Source: UBA7672 sp963784415 (GTDB lineage Bacteria; Pseudomonadota; Alphaproteobacteria; Caulobacterales; Hyphomonadaceae). Taken from it: a DNA stretch of 64,000 bases. Each line of letters opens with the position of its first letter. The stretch's first letter is position 1. Below are positions 53,405 to 62,671 of the stretch, piece after piece. The notes below the pieces were generated by a model. The model did no database searches. It saw only the letters and a program-made list of their open reading frames with translations, and was not told the origin of the DNA. The stretch is from the NCBI GenBank assembly GCA_963784415.1, contig CAWARK010000016.1:62001-126000 (forward strand). The letters run 5' to 3'. A program made the translations under genes and the position numbers.

Positions 53405-54064
53405 TCAGAAGAGGTCACCCTGCGACGGAGGTTTCTTCTTCGGCTTCGAAGAGGCCTGCTCGCTCATTTCCCACGCGCCATCGTCGTCGAACATCTTCAG
53501 CAACGCCTTCACGCCCTTCAGCGACACGTTCGTTTCGCCGAGCCACGCAGCCCAGTCCTCCGGTCGCAACACGGCGGGCATGCGATCCGTTATCCTTGCA
53601 ATCAAAGGGTTCGGCGGCACCGTCACCATCACGAAGGTCGGCTCCGATCCCTGATCGCCAACCCACTCTTCCCAGATCACGGCGATGGCGATGGGCTTGC
53701 GATCCTTCGCGCGGATCACCCATTGCTTCGTCTTGCCGTTGGGCTGCTCTTCGCCTTCGTTGAAGCTGCTGACGACCACGACGCCGCGCCGCTCGGCAAA
53801 AGATTCCGCGAAGGTCGGGCGTGTGTCGATCGTTTCGGCCCGCGCATGCATGTGGTCTGCCTTGAACGCGGCATTCTCCGGTTTCGAGAAGCCCCATCTC
53901 ATCGGAACCACTTCACGACCGCCGTCTTCGCCAATGCGGATCACCTTCGCGAGCCGCATCGGCGTCGACACCGAAACAGACGCGTCTTCCGGAATTTCTT
54001 CAAACGGCTGGGTAAAAGCCTCGATATCGGCCCACCACTCGACCTGCGTGAACTTCCCGCACAT
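53405..54064 (-). CDS. SRAP-like (SOS response-associated peptidase) protein with altered active site
   Basis: A 219-residue protein. MCGKFTQ places the crosslinking Cys2 at the N-terminus, as in YedK/HMCES, and VVPMRWGFSKPE, HARAETIDTRPTF and ITDRMPAVLRPEDW follow the family order. But three other catalytic residues differ by my alignment: the Asn before ARxET is His (MHARAET), the Glu after GF/WF is Asn (SSFNEGEE) and the His before DRxP is Thr (ITDRMP). It may be a non-catalytic or altered SRAP. The C-terminus is basic. It follows the HerA-like gene after 5 bases, probably one operon. Confidence 0.8.
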   Translation of the reverse strand: MCGKFTQVEWWADIEAFTQPFEEIPEDASVSVSTPMRLAKVIRIGEDGGREVVPMRWGFSKPENAAFKADHMHARAETIDTRPTFAESFAERRGVVVVSSFNEGEEQPNGKTKQWVIRAKDRKPIAIAVIWEEWVGDQGSEPTFVMVTVPPNPLIARITDRMPAVLRPEDWAAWLGETNVSLKGVKALLKMFDDDGAWEMSEQASSKPKKKPPSQGDLF

Positions 54065-54069
54065 CGCTG

Positions 54070-55617
54070 TTAGCGCTTCCGGTTTCCGAACATGCCGCGG
54101 AAGACGAACTTGGTCAGTTCGCGTGTCGCTGTCCGCATGAAGGTGCTGGAGGCAGCCTCCACCGGCGTCTGGCGGGTCGATTTGCGCGCTGCCGGGGCGC
54201 GCACGGTTGCCTGGGCGCGGGCCGCCGCCGCGGCCTGCGCCGCTTCTTTCCGCAGGCGGGTTGCTTCCACCTCGGCCGCTTCGGCCTTCTTGAGATCCTG
54301 CTTCGCCTTGGCCGCCTTGGTCTCCTTGTCGGTCAGGATTTCATAGGCGGACTCGCGATCCAGCGTCGTGTCGTACTTTGTGGCGATCGGGCTCAAGGCC
54401 TGCACGGCCGCCCGCTCTTCATCCGTGGCCGGTCCGAGGCGTGAGGATGGCGGGCGGATGATCGTCCGCTCCACCATGGTCGGCGCGCCCTTGGCGTCGA
54501 GCGAGGAAACCAGCGCCTCGCCCATGCCCATTTCCGTGATCACGGTTTCGGTGTCGATCGCCGGATTGGGCCGGAAGCTTTGCGCCGCCGCCTTCACACC
54601 CTTGCGCTCGGTCGGCGTGTACGCCCGCAGCGCGTGCTGGATGCGCGTGCCCAGCTGGGCGAGCACGTTTTCCGGCAGGTCTTTCGGGTTCTGGGTGACG
54701 AAGAAGACGCCCACGCCCTTCGACCGGATCAACCGCACGACCTGCTCGATCTTATCGATCAGCGCCTTGGGCGCCCCCTCGAACAAGAGGTGAGCCTCAT
54801 CGAAGAAGAAGACCAGCTTCGGCTTCTCGGGGTCGCCCACTTCCGGCAGCTGCTCGAACAGCTCGGCCAGCAGCCAGAGCAGGAAGGTGGAATACAGCCT
54901 TGGATTATTGATCAGCGTGGTGGCGTCGAGGATGGAGATATAGCCGCGGCCGTCCGTCCCCACGCGCATGAAGTCCGTCAGCTCAAGCGCCGGCTCGCCA
55001 AAGAACTGCTCGGCCCCCTGCCGTTCCAGCAGCAGCAACTGGCGCTGCACCGCGCCGATCGAGGCCGGCGCGACATTGCCATAGGTGCGCTGGATCTCGG
55101 GCGCGATGGTCGAGACATGCGCCAGCAGGCTGCGCAGGTCCTTGAAGTCGAGCAGCAGCAGGTCGTTGTCGTCGGCATACTGGAACGCGATGGTGACGAC
55201 GCCTTCCTGCGTATCGTTGAGCTGCAGCAGGCGCGACAGAAGCTGCGGCCCCATTTCCGAAACTGTCGCCCGGATCGGATGACCCTTCTTGCCATAGATG
55301 TCCCAGAACATGCAGGGCGCGGCGCCATAGACGATGGGGTCCATGCCGATCTGCGCGACACGCTCGTTGATCTTCTCCAGAGACTTGCCCTCGGGCGTGC
55401 CCGCAACACAGATGCCGGACAGGTCGCCCTTCACGTCGGCGCAGAACACCGGCACCCCGGCCGCCGAAAACTGCTCCGCCATGATCTGCAGCGTCACCGT
55501 CTTGCCGGTCCCGGTCGCCCCCGCCACCAGCCCGTGCCGGTTCGCGCGCGACAGCAAAAGGCTCTGCGGCGACTTGTGGTCCGGCCCGCCGCCGCCGAGA
55601 AAAATGCTGTCAGTCAT
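54070..55617 (-). CDS. HerA-like DNA-translocase ATPase (DUF853)
   Basis: A 515-residue cytosolic ATPase. Walker A GATGTGKT (residues 33-40) after MTDSIFLGGGGPD, DVKGDLSGI, Walker B LVFFFDEAHLL (about 275), FVTQNPKDLPENVLAQLG and a C-terminal Ala/Lys/Glu coiled-coil (about 425-470, KAAKAKQDLKKAEAAEVEAT). This is the bacterial DUF853/HerA-like group, related to hexameric DNA pumps; its role is unclear. ATG 55617 gives the family start; the frame is open upstream but unlikely. Lies directly upstream of the SRAP gene. Confidence 0.85.
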   Translation of the reverse strand: MTDSIFLGGGGPDHKSPQSLLLSRANRHGLVAGATGTGKTVTLQIMAEQFSAAGVPVFCADVKGDLSGICVAGTPEGKSLEKINERVAQIGMDPIVYGAAPCMFWDIYGKKGHPIRATVSEMGPQLLSRLLQLNDTQEGVVTIAFQYADDNDLLLLDFKDLRSLLAHVSTIAPEIQRTYGNVAPASIGAVQRQLLLLERQGAEQFFGEPALELTDFMRVGTDGRGYISILDATTLINNPRLYSTFLLWLLAELFEQLPEVGDPEKPKLVFFFDEAHLLFEGAPKALIDKIEQVVRLIRSKGVGVFFVTQNPKDLPENVLAQLGTRIQHALRAYTPTERKGVKAAAQSFRPNPAIDTETVITEMGMGEALVSSLDAKGAPTMVERTIIRPPSSRLGPATDEERAAVQALSPIATKYDTTLDRESAYEILTDKETKAAKAKQDLKKAEAAEVEATRLRKEAAQAAAAARAQATVRAPAARKSTRQTPVEAASSTFMRTATRELTKFVFRGMFGNRKR

Positions 55618-55747
55618 GCCGAACGCTCCAGAACGAGGCTTATTGCTATCAGAGGCGGCGCCAGCGGCAAGGCAAAGCACCCCGGCAATGAACTGCCTTT
55701 GCAGGCGCGTGCAATATCAATAAGTCTCATTCCATGAGCACGCCCAC

Positions 55748-56947
55748 ATGAGCACACCCAGCAGGGTTACCAACTGGACTTGGCTGACCGCCGGCGTCTG
55801 GATCATCGCGACGGTGGCGATCGGCTTCGTGCTGCACCAGGGCGCGCGGATCTTCGGACCGTTCGCCATGGCGATCTTCGTCTGGCTGGTGATGGAGGGG
55901 TTCTCCCGCGTCATCCGCAAGTATTTCCCCAAAGTACCCAGCTGGCTCACCTACGTGCTGGCCGTCACCATTGTCGTGCTTTCGATCGTGATTTTCATCG
56001 GCGTCATTCGCGGCGCGGTCGAGGAGTTCGTCGGCAAGTCCAGCGAGTACGAACAGCACATCAACGACATCATCAAGAAGGTCTACACCCAGCTGAACCT
56101 GCTGGCCCCGCCACCGCCGGAAGCCACGGTCGCAATCGTCCCCGGCGCGCCCCTCATTCCGGTCGAGACTGTGGCCCCTGCCCAGCCGCCGACCGTCGCC
56201 CAGCTCCTGTCCAACAACGCCACCAGCCTGGCGCAGCTGGCGGGCAATACGGCCTCGGGCCTCGTCGGCGACTTGGTGCTTGTCTTTATATACGTCGCCT
56301 TCCTGATCGTGACGGCGGGAACCTTCGCCCGCAAGCTCGACCGGATCTTCGTTCGGCCAACCGACCGCATGCGCGCCAACGTGATCGGGGCCCAGGTTCG
56401 CCGCGCGATGGAACAGTATCTGTGGGTGCAGACGGCGCTCTCGATCATCGCGACATCGCTCACCTACGTGACCCTGATCGCGATCGGCCTCGACAACGCG
56501 CTGTTCTGGGCCTTCGTAATCTTTGTCCTCAACTACATCCCGACCGTCGGCTCGATCATCGCGACCGTGCTGCCTGCCCTGTTCGCGGTGGTGCAGCCGC
56601 AATCGTCATGGCCCGACTGGATGCCGGACGACTCACTCCTCTGCGGCGCCATCGTGTTTGCCGGCGTCGCCGTGTGGCAATTCCTGATTGGCAATTTCGT
56701 CGCCCCGCGCATGCAGGCAAAGAGCCTCAACCTGTCGGCGCTGGTCGTGCTGCTGTCGCTGGCGGTCTGGGGCGCCTTGTGGGGCGCGCCAGGCATGTTC
56801 CTGTCGGCGCCGCTGACGGTGCTGATCATGATCGTGCTGGCGCAGATCCCCGGCGCACGCTGGATCGCCGTGCTGATGTCCGCCGATGGCGATCCGGGCG
56901 ACAGCGCCGTCGAAGTCGAGCCCGATGCCGATGCCGATGCGGCGTGA
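55748..56947 (+). CDS. AI-2E-family transporter
   Basis: A 399-residue inner-membrane protein with about eight hydrophobic segments: two at the start (WLTAGVWIIATVAIGFVLHQ, SWLTYVLAVTIVVLSIVIFI), a large polar loop of about 75-165 with a Pro-rich stretch, then the conserved half with LGFDNALFWA-like IAIGLDNALFWAFVIFVLNY, IPTVGSIIATVLPA and a C-terminal acidic tail (VEVEPDADADAA). The AI-2E family includes TqsA and many efflux proteins; the substrate here is unknown. ATG 55748 is preferred; an ATG 13 bases up is out of frame. Confidence 0.88.
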   Translation: MSTPSRVTNWTWLTAGVWIIATVAIGFVLHQGARIFGPFAMAIFVWLVMEGFSRVIRKYFPKVPSWLTYVLAVTIVVLSIVIFIGVIRGAVEEFVGKSSEYEQHINDIIKKVYTQLNLLAPPPPEATVAIVPGAPLIPVETVAPAQPPTVAQLLSNNATSLAQLAGNTASGLVGDLVLVFIYVAFLIVTAGTFARKLDRIFVRPTDRMRANVIGAQVRRAMEQYLWVQTALSIIATSLTYVTLIAIGLDNALFWAFVIFVLNYIPTVGSIIATVLPALFAVVQPQSSWPDWMPDDSLLCGAIVFAGVAVWQFLIGNFVAPRMQAKSLNLSALVVLLSLAVWGALWGAPGMFLSAPLTVLIMIVLAQIPGARWIAVLMSADGDPGDSAVEVEPDADADAA

Positions 56948-56978
56948 CCACGCCGGTCGCCGCCTCACATTGACCCCT

Positions 56979-57010
56979 CGCCTGCGCCAGGCGGGCCTGT
57001 CTGCCTTTTT
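56979..57010 (+). terminator. weak hairpin after the AI-2E gene
   Basis: CGCCTG-CGC-CAGGCG (56979-56993) with a T-run only at 57005-57009. The distance to the T-run is too long for a standard terminator, so this is weak. Confidence 0.3.
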
Positions 57011-57156
57011 GGCCTCTATGCGACGGCCATCGCACTGCAGCACGCTGCGAACCGTGCAGGGACGCACTATCTTGCCCTTGCCCGGCCATCCCGCGCGGGT
57101 TTAGCACTCACTCGCACCGATTCTCTCGTCGTTCCTTGCCTGCAATTCGGACCTGT

Positions 57157-60100
57157 ATGCGGGCCTGGCGACAACAAGCCCCGCGCGAAACCCGGAGACA
57201 TCCCCTGTCCAACGAACTCGCATTTTCCCGGGACGAGTTTCTCGCGGCGGTCCGCGCTGTCGCACCAAAGACCAGGATCGACGACACGCTGACGACCTTC
57301 CTCGACCAGTACGGCTCCGATGCCTTTGTCGAGGATTTCCTGGCGCTGACGACAGAGGACGCCGCCGCCCTCGCTATCAGCCTGTGGGACTTCAATCGCG
57401 ACAACGAGAAAAAGTCTGCCCGCGCCATTCGCGTGCGCCGCGCCGTCGGCGCAAACGGCAAGCCGCTGAAAATGGACATCGCCGAGATCGTCGGCGCCGA
57501 CATCGCCTTTCTCGTCGATAGCTCGATCAATGTCTGCCACGACGCCAAGGTCGAAATCCGCGCCGTGCTGCACCCGGTCGTGGCGGGCCCCGCCGGCAAG
57601 CGGTCCACCATCCAGATTCACCTGCCCCTGCTGGACGAGTCCCTGCGCGCAGATTTGCAGAAGCGGCTCGAGGCGACGTTCGCCGACGTGGAGGTCGTCA
57701 ATGCCGACTTCGCGGCCATGCGCGCCAAGATGGAGAGTGTTTCCGAAGCGCTCGCCAGCGTGAAGGCCACCAGCGGCCGCACCTCGGCCGAGATCAGCGA
57801 GGCGCGCGCCTTCCTCGCCTGGCTGGCGGACGAGAATTTCACCTATCTCGGCGCGCGCGATTACACCTTCGCGCTGGATGACGACGGCCATCTCGCCGCC
57901 CAGGAACCGGAAGTCGACGAAACTTCGGGCCTCGGCGTACTGCGCGATAATGCCCGGAACGTGCTCTCTCGCGGGTCGGAGCCGACCATGCGCACGCCGG
58001 GTATCCGCGCCTTCATCAACGAGCCGGCCCCGATTATCGTCGCCAAGGCGAGCCTGAAGACGCGCGTCCACCGCAGCAACTTTACGGATTACATCGGCGT
58101 AAAGCGCTATGACGCGCGCGGCGAAGTCATTGGCGAGACGCGGTTCGTCGGCCTGTTCACGTCCGAGGCGTACACCCATCCCGCAGATGAAGTGCCGCTG
58201 ATCCGGCGCAAGATCGCCAATGTGGAAGCCGCCGCCCACAAAGGCTCGCGCTTCTCCGCCAAACAGCTCGATCTCGTGCTCAAGACCTACCCCCGTGACG
58301 AACTGTTCCAGATCTCCGAGAGCGACCTCGCTCGCATCACCTCCGGTGTCCTCCGCCTCCTCCTCCGCCCCCGCACCCGCCTCTTCATCCGCCGCGACCG
58401 CTTCGACCGCTATGTCTCGGCCCTGCTTTATACGCCGCGCGACAGCTACAATTCCGAGCTGCGTACGCGGGCGCATCGCCTTCTGGCCGAGGCTTATGGT
58501 GGCCGGCCGACCGCCTTCTATCCGTCATTCGGCGAAGGCCCGCTGGCGCGCGTGCACTTGATCATCGGCGTTGATCGCGGACACCCGGAACCTGACGAAG
58601 ACGCGCTCGACCTGCAGATGCGCCAACTGTTCGAGACGTGGGAGGATGCGCTCGCGCGCGTCGCCCGTTCGACCGGATCGGACCAGACGCTGGCGACCTA
58701 CGCGCGCTTCACCGCCTCCTACAAGGAATCGTTCCAGCCCGAGGAAGGCCTCGCCGATCTCATCGCCATCGCGAGCCTGTCGCAAGGCAAGGCGTTGCGC
58801 ACCCGCGTGTGGGGGCCCGATTACGAAGCCCATGTCAGCCGCGTGAAAATCTATCACCGCGATCATCCGCTCGATCTCGCGGAGATCGTGCCGGTGCTCG
58901 AACGCATGGGCCTGCGCGTGCAGGCCGAGGTGGGCCATCCCATCCGTATCGCCGCCCACGAGGACATGGCCGACGGCATCGTCTATGTGCACGACCTCGC
59001 CATCGAACGGCCTGCCGGCCAGAAGCGCCTGGATGCGCGTTTCGAGAAGGCGTTTGAAGCCATCTGGGCGCGCGAGACCGAGAACGATCGCTTCAACGGT
59101 CTGGTCGTGGCGCTCGGAACCGACTGGCGTTCGGCCGCCCTGCTCCGCACGCTGTGCCGCTATCGCAGCCAGTCCGGTCTTGATCCTTCCGAACAGGTGC
59201 AGATCCGCGCGCTGTCCGAACATCCCGAGATTTCCAACAACCTGCTGAAGCTGTTTGCGATCAAATTCGATCCGGCTTCCGCTAACGATATTCCGGCTCG
59301 CCAGAAGGCGGCGGCCCCCGTGATCACCGAAATCGAAAAGCAACTTGAAAGCGTCGCCACGCTGGATGCCGACCGCGCCCTGCGAAGGCTTCTGGCGCTG
59401 GTCAAATCGCTTCAGCGAACAAATTACTATCTGCAAGACGCAGACGGAAAACCCTGGCGCCATATCGCGGTGAAGATTGCGAGCCGAGAGGCTGATCCCC
59501 TGCCAGCGCCGCGCCCCTACCGCGAGATCTTTGTCTGGTCGCCTGATGTCGAAGGCGTGCACCTGCGTTTCGGACCTGTCGCACGCGGCGGACTGCGCTG
59601 GTCGGATCGGCGTGATGATTTTCGTTCCGAAGTGCTGGGCCTTGTGAAGGCGCAGCAGGTAAAGAACGCCGTTATCGTGCCCGTGGGATCGAAAGGCGGC
59701 TTCTATCCGAAGAGCCTCCCGGCCAAGGGCACACGCGAGGAAATCCAGGCGGCCGGCATCGCTGCCTACAAGACCTTCGTTGGCGCGCTGCTGCAGATCA
59801 CTGACAACATTGTCGACGGCAAGACGGTTCATCCCCCGGGCGTCGTCGTGTGGGACGGCGAAGACCCTTATCTCGTCGTCGCGGCAGACAAGGGCACGGC
59901 GACCTTCTCTGACATCGCGAACGGTCTTTCGGCGGACTATAATTTCTGGCTGGGCGACGCCTTCGCCTCGGGCGGTTCGGTTGGCTACGACCACAAGAAG
60001 ATGGGCATTACGGCGCGCGGCGCTTGGGAGGCGGTGAAGCGCCACTTCCGCGAAATGGGCCGCGACACCCAGAGCCAGCCATTCTCCGTCATCGGCATCG

Positions 60101-62034
60101 GCGACATGTCGGGCGACGTGTTCGGCAACGGCATGCTGCTGTCGAAGTTCATCAGCCTGCGCGCGGCGTTCGATCACCGTCATATCTTCCTCGATCCCAA
60201 TCCCACCGACCTCAATGCGGCTTTCAATGAACGCCAGCGTATGTTCGACCTGCCGCGCTCGTCGTGGGCCGATTACAACGCGTCCCTGATTTCCAAGGAC
60301 GGCGGCATTTTCGAACGCTCCGCCAAATCAATCCCGCTGAGCCCCGAAATCAAGGCGCTGACCGGCCTCACGGATGACGCCGTGACGCCCGACGTCCTGA
60401 TGCACGCCCTGCTCTCTGCGGAGATCGACCTGCTCTGGTTCGGCGGTATTGGCACTTACATCAAGGCTTCGACCCAGAGCCACGCCGACGTCGGCGACAA
60501 AGCCAACGATGCGCTCCGCGTCGATGCCAAAGACCTGCGCGCCAAGGTCATCGCGGAAGGCGCCAATCTCGGCGTCACGCAGGCCGGCCGCATCGAGTTC
60601 GCGCGCAAGGGCGGCCGCATCAATACCGACGCCATCGACAACTCAGCCGGCGTCGACTCGTCCGACCATGAGGTGAACATCAAGATCCTCACTGCCGAGG
60701 CGATCCACGAGAAGGCGTTGAAATCCGAGGACCGCAACGCCCTGCTCGCCAGCATGACGGATGAAGTCGGCCACCTCGTCCTGCGCAACAACTACGATCA
60801 GACCGGCGCGCTCTCCGTGATGGAAGCCACCGCGCCCGCCGATCTCGACAGCCATGAAACCCTGATCGAGTCCCTTGAGAAGCAGGGCAAGCTCGATCGC
60901 GCCGTCGAAGGGCTCCCGCTGCCCGACGCATTCCGCAAGCTGCGCGACCAGCATCTCGGCCTTACCCGTCCCGAACTCGCCGTCATCATGGCCTACGCCA
61001 AGCTCGACCTGTTCGCGTCCCTGATCGCCTCGAAAGCTCCCGACGATCCGGCGTTCGCACCGATGCTGGTCGACTACTTTCCCGATGAACTCGCGGTCTA
61101 TGGCGAAGCGCGCAAACGCCACCGCCTGCGCCGCGAGATCATCGCAACCACGTTGGCCAACCGTATCGTCAACCTGACGGGTCCGTCATTCGCGATCCAG
61201 AAGCGCGACGCGGAAGGCGTCGACACTGGCCTCATCACCCAGGCCTTCGAAGCCGCCTACACCACCTTCCACATCGACGATCTGGTCGACCGCATTCATG
61301 CCCTCGACGGCAAGGTACCCGCTGAGGCGCAGACAATGATGATGGTCGAGACGGCGGCGAACCTGCGCCTGCTGGCTGGAAGCTTTGTCTCCGACCCCGA
61401 GCTGATGCGGTCCGGCTCCATTGTGAAAGTCGTGGAGCGCAACCGCGACGCCATCGCCGAAATCCGCAGCTTGCTCCCCTCCGTCCTGTCACCGCTGGTG
61501 CTAGGCCGGGTTCAGGCGCGGGCTGAACTCTACAGAAAGGCCGGCGCTCCCGACGACATCGCCCACGATGTCGCCCTCGTCCGCGCCCTCGCCTCCGCCC
61601 GCGAAACCGTCGAAATCGCCGCCCAGACCAAATGGCCTCTGAAATCCGTGGTGTTCGTGCAGCATCAGGTCGGCGAACAGCTGGGCCTCGACCGCATGCG
61701 CTCAGCTGCTCGCGACCTCCAGCCCCGCGACCACTGGGATCGGCTGGCGCTGCAGCGCGTCGCCGACGACCTGCCCCGCCAGCAAAGCGAACTCGCCGTC
61801 GCCGCGATCCGCCACGCGCAGACGGAGAAAGTTTCGCCCGCCAGCATTGATCGGCAAACCGCACGCGGCCTGGTTGAAGCCTGGATCGCGCCACGGAAGG
61901 GACTGGCCGACCGTCTTATGCAACCGATGAGTGCATTTGACCGGCAAGGCGGATGGTCACTTGCAAAATTGGTCCTGCTGGGCGACGCCGTACGCGAATT
62001 CGTCTATGCTTGCCGCAACGAGACTGCAGGCTGA
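57157..62034 (+). CDS. gdhZ: NAD-dependent glutamate dehydrogenase, 180-kDa class
   Basis: About 1625 residues; oxidatively deaminates glutamate to 2-oxoglutarate. N-terminal ACT-like regulatory domains, catalytic core with RFGPVARGGLRWSDRRDDFR, QVKNAVIVPVGSKGGF, DMSGDVFGNGML and FDHRHIFLDPNP, GGIGTYIKA and GANLGVTQAGRIEFA, C-terminal helical part. The Caulobacter homologue GdhZ also controls division through FtsZ and KidO; that role here is inference. The start is unsure: ATG 57157 lacks a ribosome site, TTG 57136 is further up, and near 57196 GGAGACATCCCCTGTCCAAC looks like a lost ATG before SNELAFSRDEF. The rest of the frame is intact over 4.9 kb. Confidence 0.92.
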   Translation: MRAWRQQAPRETRRHPLSNELAFSRDEFLAAVRAVAPKTRIDDTLTTFLDQYGSDAFVEDFLALTTEDAAALAISLWDFNRDNEKKSARAIRVRRAVGANGKPLKMDIAEIVGADIAFLVDSSINVCHDAKVEIRAVLHPVVAGPAGKRSTIQIHLPLLDESLRADLQKRLEATFADVEVVNADFAAMRAKMESVSEALASVKATSGRTSAEISEARAFLAWLADENFTYLGARDYTFALDDDGHLAAQEPEVDETSGLGVLRDNARNVLSRGSEPTMRTPGIRAFINEPAPIIVAKASLKTRVHRSNFTDYIGVKRYDARGEVIGETRFVGLFTSEAYTHPADEVPLIRRKIANVEAAAHKGSRFSAKQLDLVLKTYPRDELFQISESDLARITSGVLRLLLRPRTRLFIRRDRFDRYVSALLYTPRDSYNSELRTRAHRLLAEAYGGRPTAFYPSFGEGPLARVHLIIGVDRGHPEPDEDALDLQMRQLFETWEDALARVARSTGSDQTLATYARFTASYKESFQPEEGLADLIAIASLSQGKALRTRVWGPDYEAHVSRVKIYHRDHPLDLAEIVPVLERMGLRVQAEVGHPIRIAAHEDMADGIVYVHDLAIERPAGQKRLDARFEKAFEAIWARETENDRFNGLVVALGTDWRSAALLRTLCRYRSQSGLDPSEQVQIRALSEHPEISNNLLKLFAIKFDPASANDIPARQKAAAPVITEIEKQLESVATLDADRALRRLLALVKSLQRTNYYLQDADGKPWRHIAVKIASREADPLPAPRPYREIFVWSPDVEGVHLRFGPVARGGLRWSDRRDDFRSEVLGLVKAQQVKNAVIVPVGSKGGFYPKSLPAKGTREEIQAAGIAAYKTFVGALLQITDNIVDGKTVHPPGVVVWDGEDPYLVVAADKGTATFSDIANGLSADYNFWLGDAFASGGSVGYDHKKMGITARGAWEAVKRHFREMGRDTQSQPFSVIGIGDMSGDVFGNGMLLSKFISLRAAFDHRHIFLDPNPTDLNAAFNERQRMFDLPRSSWADYNASLISKDGGIFERSAKSIPLSPEIKALTGLTDDAVTPDVLMHALLSAEIDLLWFGGIGTYIKASTQSHADVGDKANDALRVDAKDLRAKVIAEGANLGVTQAGRIEFARKGGRINTDAIDNSAGVDSSDHEVNIKILTAEAIHEKALKSEDRNALLASMTDEVGHLVLRNNYDQTGALSVMEATAPADLDSHETLIESLEKQGKLDRAVEGLPLPDAFRKLRDQHLGLTRPELAVIMAYAKLDLFASLIASKAPDDPAFAPMLVDYFPDELAVYGEARKRHRLRREIIATTLANRIVNLTGPSFAIQKRDAEGVDTGLITQAFEAAYTTFHIDDLVDRIHALDGKVPAEAQTMMMVETAANLRLLAGSFVSDPELMRSGSIVKVVERNRDAIAEIRSLLPSVLSPLVLGRVQARAELYRKAGAPDDIAHDVALVRALASARETVEIAAQTKWPLKSVVFVQHQVGEQLGLDRMRSAARDLQPRDHWDRLALQRVADDLPRQQSELAVAAIRHAQTEKVSPASIDRQTARGLVEAWIAPRKGLADRLMQPMSAFDRQGGWSLAKLVLLGDAVREFVYACRNETAG

Positions 62035-62046
62035 ACCAACGGTGGA

Positions 62047-62577
62047 GTGAACTTGGAACGCGATCTGACCTTCCGCGACGCCCAGATGAAGGACGCCGAA
62101 GGTCTCGCCGAGATCGGCCGCGAGACTTTCGCGGAAACGTTCGGCGACCTTTATCCGCCGGGCGACCTGCGCCAGTTTCTGGACGACACCTACTCGATCC
62201 CGAAGATGCAGGCTGATCTGGGCGATCCGGACGTCGAGGTTCGCATCGCCTATTCCGGAAAGAAGATGGCGGCGTATTGCAAGATCGGTCCGTGCAAGCT
62301 GCCGATCGACACCGGTCCCGAACCTGCCCTCGAGCTCCACCGCGTCTACGTCTATGAGGCGCGTCAGGGCGTCGGCGCGGGCCGCATTCTGCTGGCCTGG
62401 GCGATCGAGCGGGCGCGGCAACGCGGCGCCAAGAACCTCTTCCTCGGCGTCTGGCAATCCAACGAACGCGCCATCGCGCTTTACGAAAGCCGCGGGTTCG
62501 AGAAGGTCGGCACCTACAAGTTCAAGGTCGGCGACACGATGGATGACGAATTCATCATGCGACTTCGCCTCACGTAA
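62047..62577 (+). CDS. GNAT-family N-acetyltransferase
   Basis: A 176-residue acetyltransferase. Acetyl-CoA site in ELHRVYVYEARQGVGAGRILL (RQGVGAG fits Q/RxxGxG/A) and late AIALYESRGFEKVGTYKFKVG. N-terminal FRDAQMKDAEGLAEIGRETFAETFGDLYPP resembles RimI/PaiA-like enzymes. Substrate unknown. Start: GTG 62047 or TTG 62053, the latter better spaced from GGAG at 62044. Thirteen bases after gdhZ, so probably co-transcribed. Confidence 0.86.
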   Translation: MNLERDLTFRDAQMKDAEGLAEIGRETFAETFGDLYPPGDLRQFLDDTYSIPKMQADLGDPDVEVRIAYSGKKMAAYCKIGPCKLPIDTGPEPALELHRVYVYEARQGVGAGRILLAWAIERARQRGAKNLFLGVWQSNERAIALYESRGFEKVGTYKFKVGDTMDDEFIMRLRLT

Positions 62578-62671
62578 TCGCGCTTACGCGCGCTTTCCTC
62601 TTAACGTGGCGCCGCAATCACACTAAGTATCGCTGCCGGTCCGAGCCTGGACCTCAGGAGCGCTGTCACTC

